The notes beneath the pieces are model-generated. The model saw only the letters and a program-made list of their open reading frames with translations, was not told where the DNA came from and did not search any database. Made by a program: the position numbers and the translations under genes. A stretch of DNA of 64,000 nt from Verrucomicrobiota bacterium (lineage in GTDB: Bacteria > Verrucomicrobiota > Verrucomicrobiia > Limisphaerales > J093): NCBI GenBank assembly GCA_027493615.1, contig JAOSKK010000035.1, forward strand, positions 186,001 through 250,000, written 5' to 3'. Positions 17,338 to 26,421 of this stretch are shown here, one piece after another; within the stretch, counting starts at the first letter, position 1, and the number at the start of each line of letters is the position of its first letter.

Positions 17338-20300
17338 TTACTTGGCCCGGTGGATCACGATACTACCCCCACCCAGCACCTGGGGATCCGCGCCGTCGAG
17401 GTCGTCGCTGACCCCGAGGCGATTGTCATAGACGACGACGCCATCCTGGCGCTCCCAGATCTTGATGCGGAACTTGTCAGTTCCCCCACCGCCGGCCAGT
17501 TGTCCGTCTGTCACGGTCAGCAGGAAACCATAGTCCCCTGCCCCATCCACCTGGCCGATGCCCTTGTACTGGGCTTTCGCGCCCGAGACGACCAGCCACT
17601 CGTAGCGGGTGCTCTTGAACGCAAAAGCCGCCGCCTGGAACTGGAACTCCGTGGTGCCCGTCGGCACCTGAGCACCCTTCTGATACTTCGACACAAATCC
17701 GAAGTTCGCCCTGCCGGTGAGTCGCGGATCCGCCGGGTACGCGCCGGCCGCGGACTCGATCCAACCACCGCCGGTGACAAAGCCACCGCTCGGATCGTAG
17801 ACGACCACATACTCGTATCGGGATTCAGCCGCGTCCCCAGCCGCGTCCGTGACTCGCACGGTGACGCCGTAGATGCCCGTCGCCGTGTAGAGATGGCTGG
17901 CGGAGGCACGACCCGCTGCATCGGGCAGAATGACCGTGGCGGGCGTGCCGTCGTCCCACGCAAACTCCACGCTTGCCTGGGCCAGGTCACCCAAGACGGC
18001 GTACTCAACGGTCAGCGTGATCGGGGTGCCCAACGCCACCGGGGCGCTGATTCCCGTGATGGCCTGGATCTGCGGCACGCTGTCGATCGCCCCAAAGGCG
18101 GTGCCCTCCAGCTCGGAGATCTTGGGCGTGCTCGTGCTGTCGACGATCACCGTGAAACGGCCACCGGACACGGTTCCGTCCAGATTGTCCGTCGTGTCTT
18201 TCACAGGAACCACATCACCGCTGCTCCGGACCTGAACCCAATTGCCCCCATTGTAGTAGTAGAGCTTGAGGCTCACTTCTTTGCCACCGGTGATCGTGGA
18301 CGGGTAGTAGAAGGACAGGGTGGCAGAGACACTCTCGTCCGCCCCCAGGATCTGCACGTCGACGAACGAGGCGTCTCCCATCTTGAAGTCCGTGGCTCCC
18401 GCCGGTTGGCTCACGTAGGTCGCCGCCAAAACGGTCACCGGCTCGGCACCGGTGTTATCCACCACGGCGGCTACCCCCGCCTCCCCTGGGTTGGCGGGTG
18501 CCGTACTCACAGTCGTCGTTTCGCCTGGTTGGGCGATCGACGCCTGAGCTTCACCTACTGTGTCTCTCACGACACTGAAGGCCAACGGATTGGACACGCC
18601 CCCGTCGGCCGCAACGACGTCGACGATCGCCACCGACACATCAAGGCCCGTTACGAGATCCGCAGCCGGGATCGACGCCACCAACTCCGAATGGCTGATC
18701 CACGTCGTCGCGCGCGCCTCTCCGTTCCAGCGCGCCGTGGAATCTGGCGGGAAGCAGCCACCGGTGAGCATGAGTTCGAACCCCGGACCCTCCGCGTAAG
18801 CCAGGGTGGGTGTCATCCCTGCGAGGGTGGGTGCCGAAGGCAAGACCTGGATCGCAAGACTGTCTACCGCCGTCACCGCCACACCGTTCATGACGACCTC
18901 CACGGTCAAGGTTGCCTCATAATTGCCCACCGGCAGTTTCCAGACCGCCTCGGCTCCCGTGGCCGTCGCCACCAGATCCCCCTGCCGCCGCACCTCCCAT
19001 CCGTAGATCAATGAAGTTCCGTCCGGCGCCCCAGAGACGCTTCCGCTCACGGTCACCGCTGCCAGGCAATCCATTCCGGCAAAGACGATCTGGTCTTCGC
19101 CGGCCGCAGCCACCGGCGGCACGACAGATGGCAAGATGGTGATCTCGATCGTCGCGGCCGCCGTCGCGCCCGCCTCGTCCTCCACCTCGAACACGAAGAG
19201 ATCCTTGCCCGTGTACGGGAAAGGCGGTGTGTACATCACGTTCGGAGGCGTGCCGGACAGGCTGCCAGCCGTTGGTCCCGCACTAATCCGATACTGCAGG
19301 TCGTCCGTCTCCATGTCGAAGCCGCTTAACGTGATCTCCAGCGGCTGCTTGTCGTACGTTGTCAGCGACTGGCCGTAGGCAGTCGGGGGTTCGTTGACCT
19401 CCAGCACCGTGATCGTTCCACCCGTCGTCAGGAACGGCAGGGACACCCCGTTTTCATCCGAGACGCTCGTCAGCAACGGATCGAACTCCAGGGTCGTGCT
19501 GCCTCCCATCAGCCCCTCGAACTCGAGGGTGGCCAGTGTAAAGCTGGCGGGTTGCGACGCGTTCAACTGCTCGGGCATGGCCGGCGAGACTTCCAACACG
19601 TACGCCCACCCTGAATTCATCTCGACCAGCCGCAGTTCGGGATCGGTGGCGAGGTAGGCGCCCGGTGTTATCGAGAGGCCCGCGAGAACCGCGGGATCGT
19701 ACACAATAGCGATGCTGTACGCTCCCACCGAGGGAGACGTCTGGGCTCCGAGGCCGCATACGACGACGTCCACATGTGTCCTCTGAGAGCGCTCGACACT
19801 GGGCGAAGGTGGTTCGATGCGCAGAATCACCTCCGCCGCTGGCGGGGAACTGTTGTCGATGACCGTGATCTCACAAACCCTCGTGGCGAAGCTCAATGAA
19901 TTACCCTCCTCATCCGAGACGCTGGTTACATTCGGATCGAATTGGATGACGCTCCGGCCGCCAGCCAAACCCTTGAGGTGGAACGACGCCAGCGAAAAGG
20001 TCCCGGGTTGGCTTGCGTTAAGAGCGGCTGGCTCGTCAAACGCAACCTCAAACAGGTAGAACCACCCCTGTTCGGCTTCTACCAGACGCAGCTCTGGGTA
20101 AACGGTGACATGCTCGCCCGGCACAACGGATACGCCCTCCAGCAGCGAGGCATCGTACGAGAGACCAACACTGTAGGCCCCTAACGAGGGTGCCGTGCGG
20201 TCTCCGAAGCCGCTGATCACCAAGTCCACGGTCGTGGTCTCGCCACATTCCACCGTGGGTGACTGTGGCGCCAAGGAGAGGCAGATCCCCTCCGCCTGGC

Positions 20301-20355
20301 CGGCAATCTGGGCCAAACCCACACCAAAGGCTATGACCTGCGCGAATGTTCTCAT
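17338..20355 (-). CDS. Secreted multidomain protein with two N-terminal cohesin-like domains
   Basis: A 1005-aa protein in one unbroken frame. A signal peptide (about residues 1-23) is followed by two tandem cohesin-like modules (about 27-165 and 172-315). Both have the pattern SPSVE...VDVVV..G, PSVGAYSIAIVYDPAVL and GSTTLEFDP..TSVSDE. A cadherin/Big-type domain follows (PYTGKDLFVFEVEDEAG), then a PKD-like domain (IYGWEVRR), an IPT/TIG-like domain (GPGFELMLTGGCFPPDSTARW) and another PKD-like segment. The end is a conserved anchor-type module (FVTGGGWIESAAGAYPADP, RANFGFVSKYQKG, YEWLVVSGAKAQYKG, GGSIVIHRAK). It is probably a surface scaffold. The gene directly upstream encodes a dockerin, so the two products may bind each other. 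Confidence 0.85.
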   Translation of the reverse strand: MRTFAQVIAFGVGLAQIAGQAEGICLSLAPQSPTVECGETTTVDLVISGFGDRTAPSLGAYSVGLSYDASLLEGVSVVPGEHVTVYPELRLVEAEQGWFYLFEVAFDEPAALNASQPGTFSLASFHLKGLAGGRSVIQFDPNVTSVSDEEGNSLSFATRVCEITVIDNSSPPAAEVILRIEPPSPSVERSQRTHVDVVVCGLGAQTSPSVGAYSIAIVYDPAVLAGLSITPGAYLATDPELRLVEMNSGWAYVLEVSPAMPEQLNASQPASFTLATLEFEGLMGGSTTLEFDPLLTSVSDENGVSLPFLTTGGTITVLEVNEPPTAYGQSLTTYDKQPLEITLSGFDMETDDLQYRISAGPTAGSLSGTPPNVMYTPPFPYTGKDLFVFEVEDEAGATAAATIEITILPSVVPPVAAAGEDQIVFAGMDCLAAVTVSGSVSGAPDGTSLIYGWEVRRQGDLVATATGAEAVWKLPVGNYEATLTVEVVMNGVAVTAVDSLAIQVLPSAPTLAGMTPTLAYAEGPGFELMLTGGCFPPDSTARWNGEARATTWISHSELVASIPAADLVTGLDVSVAIVDVVAADGGVSNPLAFSVVRDTVGEAQASIAQPGETTTVSTAPANPGEAGVAAVVDNTGAEPVTVLAATYVSQPAGATDFKMGDASFVDVQILGADESVSATLSFYYPSTITGGKEVSLKLYYYNGGNWVQVRSSGDVVPVKDTTDNLDGTVSGGRFTVIVDSTSTPKISELEGTAFGAIDSVPQIQAITGISAPVALGTPITLTVEYAVLGDLAQASVEFAWDDGTPATVILPDAAGRASASHLYTATGIYGVTVRVTDAAGDAAESRYEYVVVYDPSGGFVTGGGWIESAAGAYPADPRLTGRANFGFVSKYQKGAQVPTGTTEFQFQAAAFAFKSTRYEWLVVSGAKAQYKGIGQVDGAGDYGFLLTVTDGQLAGGGGTDKFRIKIWERQDGVVVYDNRLGVSDDLDGADPQVLGGGSIVIHRAK

Positions 20356-20421
20356 ACGATTGTGCGGTTACATGGATTCAAGGACTGGATCTAGAGGCAA
20401 TCCCAAGCGCGCCGCTCGCAC

Positions 20422-21151
20422 TCACGGGGTAAAGTGCAAGATCAGCCACCGGGCGTCTGCGGCGTCAACCTTGCCGTCCGCGTTGCAGTCGTAGTCCTCC
20501 AAATTCGTCCCGTTGCGGATCGCGGCCATCAGGAGCCGCAGATCACGCAAGTCAATGGTGTCATCGCCATCCAAGTCACCAACCAAACCCCCTCCGGCCG
20601 CCCAAGGCACCAGCGCCGCGACCTCCTCGGACGTTCCGTCGATCACCGAGATTGTCCTTGTCATATAAAAAGATGTGCGGGGTCTCCATTGAAAGCCACG
20701 CGCTGAATTGGCCTTCGTTGATCGGATTGACGGTCCAAAACAGTGAAACGGAAGAGCCTGTGTTGAGGGCCAGCGAGGCCAGCCTGCCTGAATTGCTCTG
20801 ATCCACGATGACTGCGGCCGCGGCGGGCATGGGTATGCCAAGGCTAACGAGAGGGCTGCCATTGGGGATTTGATCCATGTTGGTCACTTGGTACCAGAAC
20901 GTCAACGTTTCGAGTCCAAAGCTATTGCCTACGGTTACCGCCGAGTGCACTTGCGCCGTGAAGTTGCCCGCATCGTCCGGAGTGGCGCTTGAGGAGTGGA
21001 ACGCGATATGGCCCACGGGACCACCGGGCAGGGTTGCGGTCATGGTTCCAGCCGGGTTGCCGGGAGGCAGGAGGAGTTGCGCCTGCAGGTTGACTATCAG
21101 GGCGACCACGCTCGCTCGAGTGAGGTGCTGTAACAGGACTTGGTATCTCAT
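20422..21151 (-). CDS. Secreted dockerin-type-I protein (frameshift near 20,655)
   Basis: About 243 codons from ATG 21151. The N-terminal signal peptide is MRYQVLLQHLTRASVVALIV. A beta-rich module follows (TFWYQVTNMDQIPNGSPLVS) and ends before a frame change near 20,655 next to T/A runs. The other frame ends with a dockerin. Its two Ca-binding loops are GDLDGDDTIDLRDLRLLM and CNADGKVDAADARWLI, with the expected Asp/Asn spacing. Dockerins bind cohesins with Ca. The gene 67 bases downstream encodes two cohesin-like domains in the same direction, which suggests a small surface assembly rather than a cellulosome. Confidence 0.8.
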
Positions 21152-21537
21152 GGTTTGTGGGGGTTTGTGTTTCGGACGGTTGAATATCTGGGCTGAAAAG
21201 CTGAAAGCATCGTGACACAGCATCGGGCTCTAACCGTCTAAACGGATTTCGTAAGCGGGATCTTTCACTTTTCTTTCGCCAAACGCATTTTTCTGAAAGA
21301 AACGCTTTGCGGCCGGCGATGAGAAGAGGGTGAGGGAGCAGCACGCCGGGGAGAGGGGCGGGTATGGGGCTGCGGGAGGGGTCGGGAAGCCCGGCTCCGG
21401 CTCGAAGACCCGTCAGCTTGTGGTTCGTCGAGGGACCACTTGCGGAGAGGACTGGAGTTGTGGATGATGCGTGTGGAATCCGGGAAACGCCGGAGCCGCG
21501 GCGGCTCCGCGTACCGCCAGAGCCGGCCCGTGGCATC
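21152..21537. other. Divergent intergenic region
   Basis: 386 bases between the leftward dockerin gene and the rightward sigma-factor gene. It must contain both promoters. The first 150 bases are clearly less GC-rich (TTTCGGACGG...TTTCACTTTTCTTTCGCC) than the rest. I see no extended hairpin. An upstream extension of the sigma-factor frame covers its right half, but that part is not conserved-looking. Confidence 0.5.
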
Positions 21538-22218
21538 ATGAAGAGCGATACAAGCGAGTGGCTCGAGACCCGCGCCAGCTTGCTGGCCCGGATCCGTAAC
21601 CCCGAGGACCAGGCCGGTTGGCGCGAGTTCGACCGCGTCTATCGCCGGCTCCTCTGCGGGGTCGCACGGCGCTGGGGCCTGAACGAGACGGAGGCCGAGG
21701 ACGTGGCCCAGGACACGATGGTGTCCGTGCTCAAGTCGATGCCGGGCTTCGAGTACCGTCCGGAGACGTGTTCGTTCAAGTCGTGGCTGCGGCGGTTGAC
21801 CGAGTCGCGGATCGTGGATTTCCTCCGCCGACGCCAAAGCGCCGAGGGAGGACGACGGGGCGTGGAAGGAGGACTTGGGAACGGGAAGGCGGTCGAGCAG
21901 GTCGCCGATCCCCACGGTTTGGACCTCGAAGCGGTGTGGGAAGCCGAGTGGCGAGAGGCGGTGGTGGAGCTCGCCCTGGTGAAACTCAAGTGCCGCGTCC
22001 GGCCCCAGCCCTACCAGATCTTCTATCTGCTGGTGGTGAAGGAGCAGTCAGCGCGGGAGGTGGCTCGGAGGCTGGGGGTGAGCCTGGCGCGCGTCTATGT
22101 GACGAGGTTCCGCGTGGCGCCGATCTTCAGCCGGTGCCTTGCGGAGGCGCAGCGGCAGATCGAGATCGGGGAAGGGATGGCGGGCAGCCGCCTGAAGGGA
22201 CGGTCGTCGGAGGGTTGA
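21538..22218 (+). CDS. ECF-type sigma-70 factor
   Basis: A 226-aa extracytoplasmic-function sigma factor. Region 2 is clear: FDRVYRRLLCGVARRWG, then NETEAEDVAQDTMVSVLKSM (the core-RNAP contact and -10 reading helices), and CSFKSWLRRLTESRIVDFLR. Region 4 follows a Gly-rich linker: YQIFYLLVVKEQSAREVARR and LGVSLARVYVTRFRV form the -35-recognition helix-turn-helix. Start ATG 21538 was chosen over an in-frame upstream GTG/ATG because region 2 begins about 25 residues after it, as usual. It is followed 340 bases later by a membrane kinase. In planctomycetes and verrucomicrobia such pairs often form one signalling unit. Confidence 0.88.
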   Translation: MKSDTSEWLETRASLLARIRNPEDQAGWREFDRVYRRLLCGVARRWGLNETEAEDVAQDTMVSVLKSMPGFEYRPETCSFKSWLRRLTESRIVDFLRRRQSAEGGRRGVEGGLGNGKAVEQVADPHGLDLEAVWEAEWREAVVELALVKLKCRVRPQPYQIFYLLVVKEQSAREVARRLGVSLARVYVTRFRVAPIFSRCLAEAQRQIEIGEGMAGSRLKGRSSEG

Positions 22219-22272
22219 AGGACACGAAGGTCGGGAGGCAGGAGGCTCGCGGGGTCGGCGAGGGCCGCGGTG

Positions 22273-22408
22273 CTCGCGAAGCGTTTGGAGTGCGTCGCGC
22301 TTGAGCGCCGCTTTGCGTGGCGGGCGGCGGTCGTTGACGTAAGGGACGTGAGCGGAACCACAACGAAAAGCGCCGCTCGAAGTCGGCGCACTCCAAACGC
22401 TTCGCGAC
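22273..22408. repeat. Long inverted-repeat (REP/BIME-like) element, copy B
   Basis: Arms GCGAAGCGTTTGGAGTGCGT... (22273-22318) and AAAGCGCCGCTCGAAGTCGG... (22364-22408) are reverse complements over about 45 bases. They are the same family as 13,567-13,676. The element lies between the sigma-factor gene and the kinase gene and could act as a transcription attenuator or mRNA stabiliser. Confidence 0.8.
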
Positions 22409-22558
22409 TCCCGACGAGCATCGGCGGTGCAACAGATGCGGGCTTGACGAACCATCTCAGACCGACCGGGTTCGCGCTCGTGCCCAGGATGCAGCCGACT
22501 CGGCGAAGTGATCAACAAGCTGTTGGCAGCGTGGTGGCGTTCTGGCAGTCTGCGCACC

Positions 22559-25500
22559 ATGCAACCCGGAGCTTCTCAACCCGATGCTCCTTGTTCGCCG
22601 CCCGACGGCCGGCGCCGGCCTTTGCCTATCATCCCCGATCACGACCTGCTCGCGCTCATCGGCCAAGGTGCCTACGGCCAGGTGTGGCTGGCGCGCAACC
22701 GGATGGGGACCCTGCGTGCGGTCAAGGTCGTGTACCGCGACCAGTTTCAGCAGGCCCGCCCCTACGAACGCGTGCTCCAGGGCATCCGTCGGTACGAACC
22801 CATTTCCCGTGCGCACGAGGGCCTCGTGGATGTGCTGCACCTGGGCGAGAACTCGTCGGCGGGCTACTTCTACTACGTCATGGAAGTGGCGGACGATGCC
22901 GGCCCGCCTGCCGCCGCCGGTCCCGCGCCCGAAGCGGCCAACGGCACGGCCGGCTACGTGCCACACACCCTGCACCTCCGGCTGAAACGAGAGGGCCGGT
23001 TGCCGGTGGGCGAATGCCTGCGCCTGGGAATTGCCCTGACCGAAGCCCTGGAGTTCCTGCATCAGGGCGGGCTGATCCATCGCGATCTCAAACCCTCGAA
23101 TGTCGTGTTCGTCGGTGGGGTGCCGAAGCTGGCGGACATCGACCTGGTCACCCTGGCCGATGAACCGCACTCGTGGGTGGGCACCGATGGGTTCATCCCT
23201 CCGGAAGGGCCTGGCGAGGTGCGTGGGGACGTCTACAGCTTCGGCAAGTTGCTCTATGAGATGGCGACGGGGAACGACCGGCACGAGTTCCCCAACCCGC
23301 CGACCATCGGGGTGAGCGAAGGCGACGGCCGGGTGTTGGCCGAGCTGAACCAGGTGATTCTGCGGGCATGCGATCCGGAGGCGCCCCGGCGCCACGCCTC
23401 AGCCGAGGAGTTGCGGCAGGACCTGTTGCTGTTGGCGGCGGGCAAGTCGGTGCGTCGCCTGCGCGTGTTGGAGCGGCGGATGGCGCGGGTCAAGCGGATT
23501 GGCGTGGCGGCCCTCGCAGCCGGCGTTGTGGTCGGCGCGGTGTCGGTGTGGCAATACCGGCAGGCCGAGGCGATGGAGCGACTGGCCGGTGAGAGCCGGG
23601 ATCGCCTGGTGCGACTGCACGTCGCGACCGCCGTTCGGCTCATGGACGAAGGGGACTTGATGGCGTCGCTGCCGTGGCTGGTGGAGGCCCTCAGACTGGA
23701 GCAGGGTGATCCGGAAGCGGGAGGAAGCCCATCGCCTGCGGATCGAGGCGGTGCGGCAGCAATGTCCCAAACCGGTGGGCATGGGAACCCACGCCGGGCC
23801 GATCAACCACTCCGAGCTCAGCCCCGATGGCCGCCGGTTCCTGACCGTGAGCGACGATGGCACCGCGCGGGTGTGGGACACGGAGACGGGCGAACCGGTA
23901 ACGCCGCCCCTGCCCCACGCCAAGCGCATCTCCCACGGCACCTTCAGCCCGGAAGGTCGGCGGTTGATCACCGCCAGCGACGACGGGACCGCGCAGATCT
24001 GGGATGCGGTCAGCGGGGAGCGGTTGACGCCGCCGTTGGTCCAAGCTGAAGGCATGGATGAGGCGAGCCTTCGTGCGCTGAGGCAGCGCCAGTTGGGCGG
24101 AGAAGGCAGCGACAAATACGGGCCGATGGTAACGCGGGCGGCTTGGAGCCCCGATGGCCGGCTGGTGGCCACGGTCTCGTACGACGCCACCGCCCGGTTG
24201 TGGGACGCCAACACGGGCCGACCGGTGGGACCGCCGCTGGTGCATCCGGGACGCCTGGGCCTGCGCGCGGTCGCTTTCAGTCATGATGGTCGCTGGCTCG
24301 CCTCCGGGGATTCGACCAGACCGCGCGGGTCTGGCGGGTGGAGGACGGCGCGCCCGTCGGCGGGGCGCTCGAACACCCGGACGACGTGAGGCACATCGTC
24401 TTCAGCCCGGACAACCGGCAGTTGCTGACGGGCTGTGGCGATGGCCGGGCCCGGCTTTGGGACATCGCGACCGGGCAACTAGCGGTGCCGCCGCTCGAGC
24501 ACGGCGACGGGGGCACCGTCTGGCAGGTGGGATTCAGCCCGGACGGCGGGCGGATCCTGACGGCGGGCGGCTTGTTCTCGACCAGCGGGGAGGCGCGGGT
24601 CTGGGCGGCAGACACGGGCAAGCCGGTGACGCCGGTATGGCGGTTTCCGATGCCGGTTCGCTCGGCGTGTTTCAGCCCGGACGGACGTTGGGTGGCGACG
24701 GCGGGCGTTGATGGGCTGGTGCGGGTCTGGGACGTGAACACGAGCCGGGAAGTGGTCGCGCCGCTGCATCATCAACTGGCGGCTTGGCAGGCGTCCTTCA
24801 CTCCGGACGGCCGGCGGTTGTTGACCTCGGGGAAAGGGGGCAGTTGGCATCTGTGGGACTTGGTGTCCCCGAGTTCATCGGCGCCGGTGGCGGCGCACAC
24901 GGAACGGTTGATGGACCTGGAGTATCACTCCGCCGGGAGATGGTTGGCGAGCGGCAGCGTGGACCGCACGGCACGCCTCTGGGAAGCGGACACGCTTCGC
25001 GAAGCCGTTCCGCCGCTCCAGCACCGAGCGGGTCTGGGGAATGTTAATTTCAGCCCGGACGGCCGGTACCTGGCCAGTTCGAGCGGGGACGGCACCGCCT
25101 GCCTCTGGGATCCGGAAACGGGGTCTCCGACGTGCCCTCCTTTGCGTCACCCGGATGCGGTGCTAGTAGTGCGGTTTGCCCCGGATGGCACCCGGCTGGT
25201 CACCGGCTGCAAAGATGGGCAGGCGCGGTTGTGGGGGGTCCCCGGCGGGCAAATCCTGCTGGAGCCGCTCCCGCATCGTTATGACGTGCACACCGCCGCG
25301 TTCAGCCCGGACGGTCGAATCCTGGTCACAGGGGCCGGAGAATGGGACACCCCGAACGGGAAGGGCGAGATCGCGTTCTGGGAAGTGGCCACGGGACGAA
25401 GGCTGGCGGGCCCGATCGACATCCGTGGCACCCCACTCGCCCTCGCGTTGAATCCGGACGGAGCCCGTGTGGCGGTGGCGGGCATGGATCCCCTGCCAAC

Positions 25501-26206
25501 ACCGCACGCGGTCCAACTGTACGAGATCCCGACGGGCAAGAGGCTCGGGGAACCGATGCCGCATCACGACGGGGTTTCCTGGGTGGTGTTCAGCCCGGAT
25601 GGCCAACGGGTGGCCAGCGCCGGTGAGGACTCCGTGGCGCGGATCTGGGACGGACACACGGGTCGTCCCTTGACGCCCGAGCTTCGCCATCGCCGCGCGG
25701 TTCGCAAGGTGGAGTTCAGCGGGGACGGCAAGTGGTTGCTCACCGCCAGCTTCGATGGGACCGCGCGGTTGTGGGACGTCTTGACGGGAGAGCCGCTGAG
25801 CCCTTCGTTGCGGCATGGCGACGGGGTGGTCGATGCGGTCTTCGATCCTCGCGGCGGACGGCTGGCGACGGGTGGCCAGGACGGGGCCGTCCGGTTGTGG
25901 TCGTTCTCTGCCAGCGACTGGAGTGGCGAGGACCTGGGTCAGTTTGCGGAGGTTTGGTCCGGCACGCGGTTGAGGGGCGGGATCACTGATCCGGTGACGT
26001 TGGAGGAGTGGCGAGCGAGCTGGCTGAAGCTCAAGGCCCGGCATCCGGAAGCGCTGCTCACTTCGCGGGAGGAGGGGGCGCTCTGGCACGAACGCCAGAT
26101 GGCGGCGGGTGAGCGAGCGGGCCAGGCGGCGGTCGTGGCGTTTCACCGGCGATGGCGGGAGGAGTTGGGACGAGGTGACGCCACGGTGGTCGAGGGGCGG
26201 CAGTGA
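22559..26206 (+). CDS. Membrane Ser/Thr protein kinase with C-terminal WD40 propellers (two frame changes)
   Basis: Three overlapping frames make one gene of about 1,215 codons. The kinase domain spans residues 30-310: Gly loop GQGAYGQVW (35-43), Lys56 in RAVKVV, catalytic loop HRDLKPSN (174-181), and RGDVYSFGKLLYEM. The metal-binding motif reads DID (193-195) instead of DFG. A transmembrane helix follows (VAALAAGVVVGAVSVW, about residue 330). About 16 WD40-like repeats then run to the end (for example SPDGRRFLTVSDDGTARVWD), enough for two propellers, presumably extracytoplasmic. Frame changes lie near 23,715 and 24,305; one base at each restores continuous repeats. Start ATG 22559 is preferred over GTG 22508. 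It probably acts with the ECF sigma factor upstream. Confidence 0.87.
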
Positions 26207-26325
26207 TCCTGGTGAAACCGCCGCTGCCCGCGGCCCCGTGGCTTCCGCGCATCTTTCACTTGCGAGGGCCGCGCACCTTCCCGAAGCTGGGCTCGCGGTT
26301 CGCCGGACGGGAAGGCACCGGCACC

Positions 26326-26410
26326 GGGCGCGTGGTGGAATTGGCAGACACGATGGACTTAGGATCCATTGGCGCAAGCCTTGCAGGTTCAACTCCTGTC
26401 GCGCCCACCA
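26326..26410 (+). tRNA. tRNA-Leu (anticodon UAG)
   Basis: Acceptor GGGCGCG pairs with CGCGCCC, followed by discriminator A and an encoded CCA (26408-26410). The D arm contains GGAATTGGCAGAC. The anticodon arm ATGGA-CTTAGGA-TCCAT has loop CTTAGGA, so the anticodon is TAG. The variable arm is long, as in class II tRNAs (TGGCGCAAGCC). The T arm GCAGG-TTCAACT-CCTGT is intact, with one G-T pair. Size, variable arm and anticodon agree on leucine. It stands alone between the WD40 kinase gene and a convergent hydrolase gene. Confidence 0.95.
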
Positions 26411-26421
26411 CCTCGCTGACG

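Noticed and set aside
17248..19014. 588-codon open frame on the plus strand
   Set aside because: It overlaps the well-supported cohesin-type gene in antisense and shows no domain.
26326..26410. tRNA-Leu as the attachment site of an integrated element
   Set aside because: I see no integrase gene and no repeated tRNA 3' end in the window.
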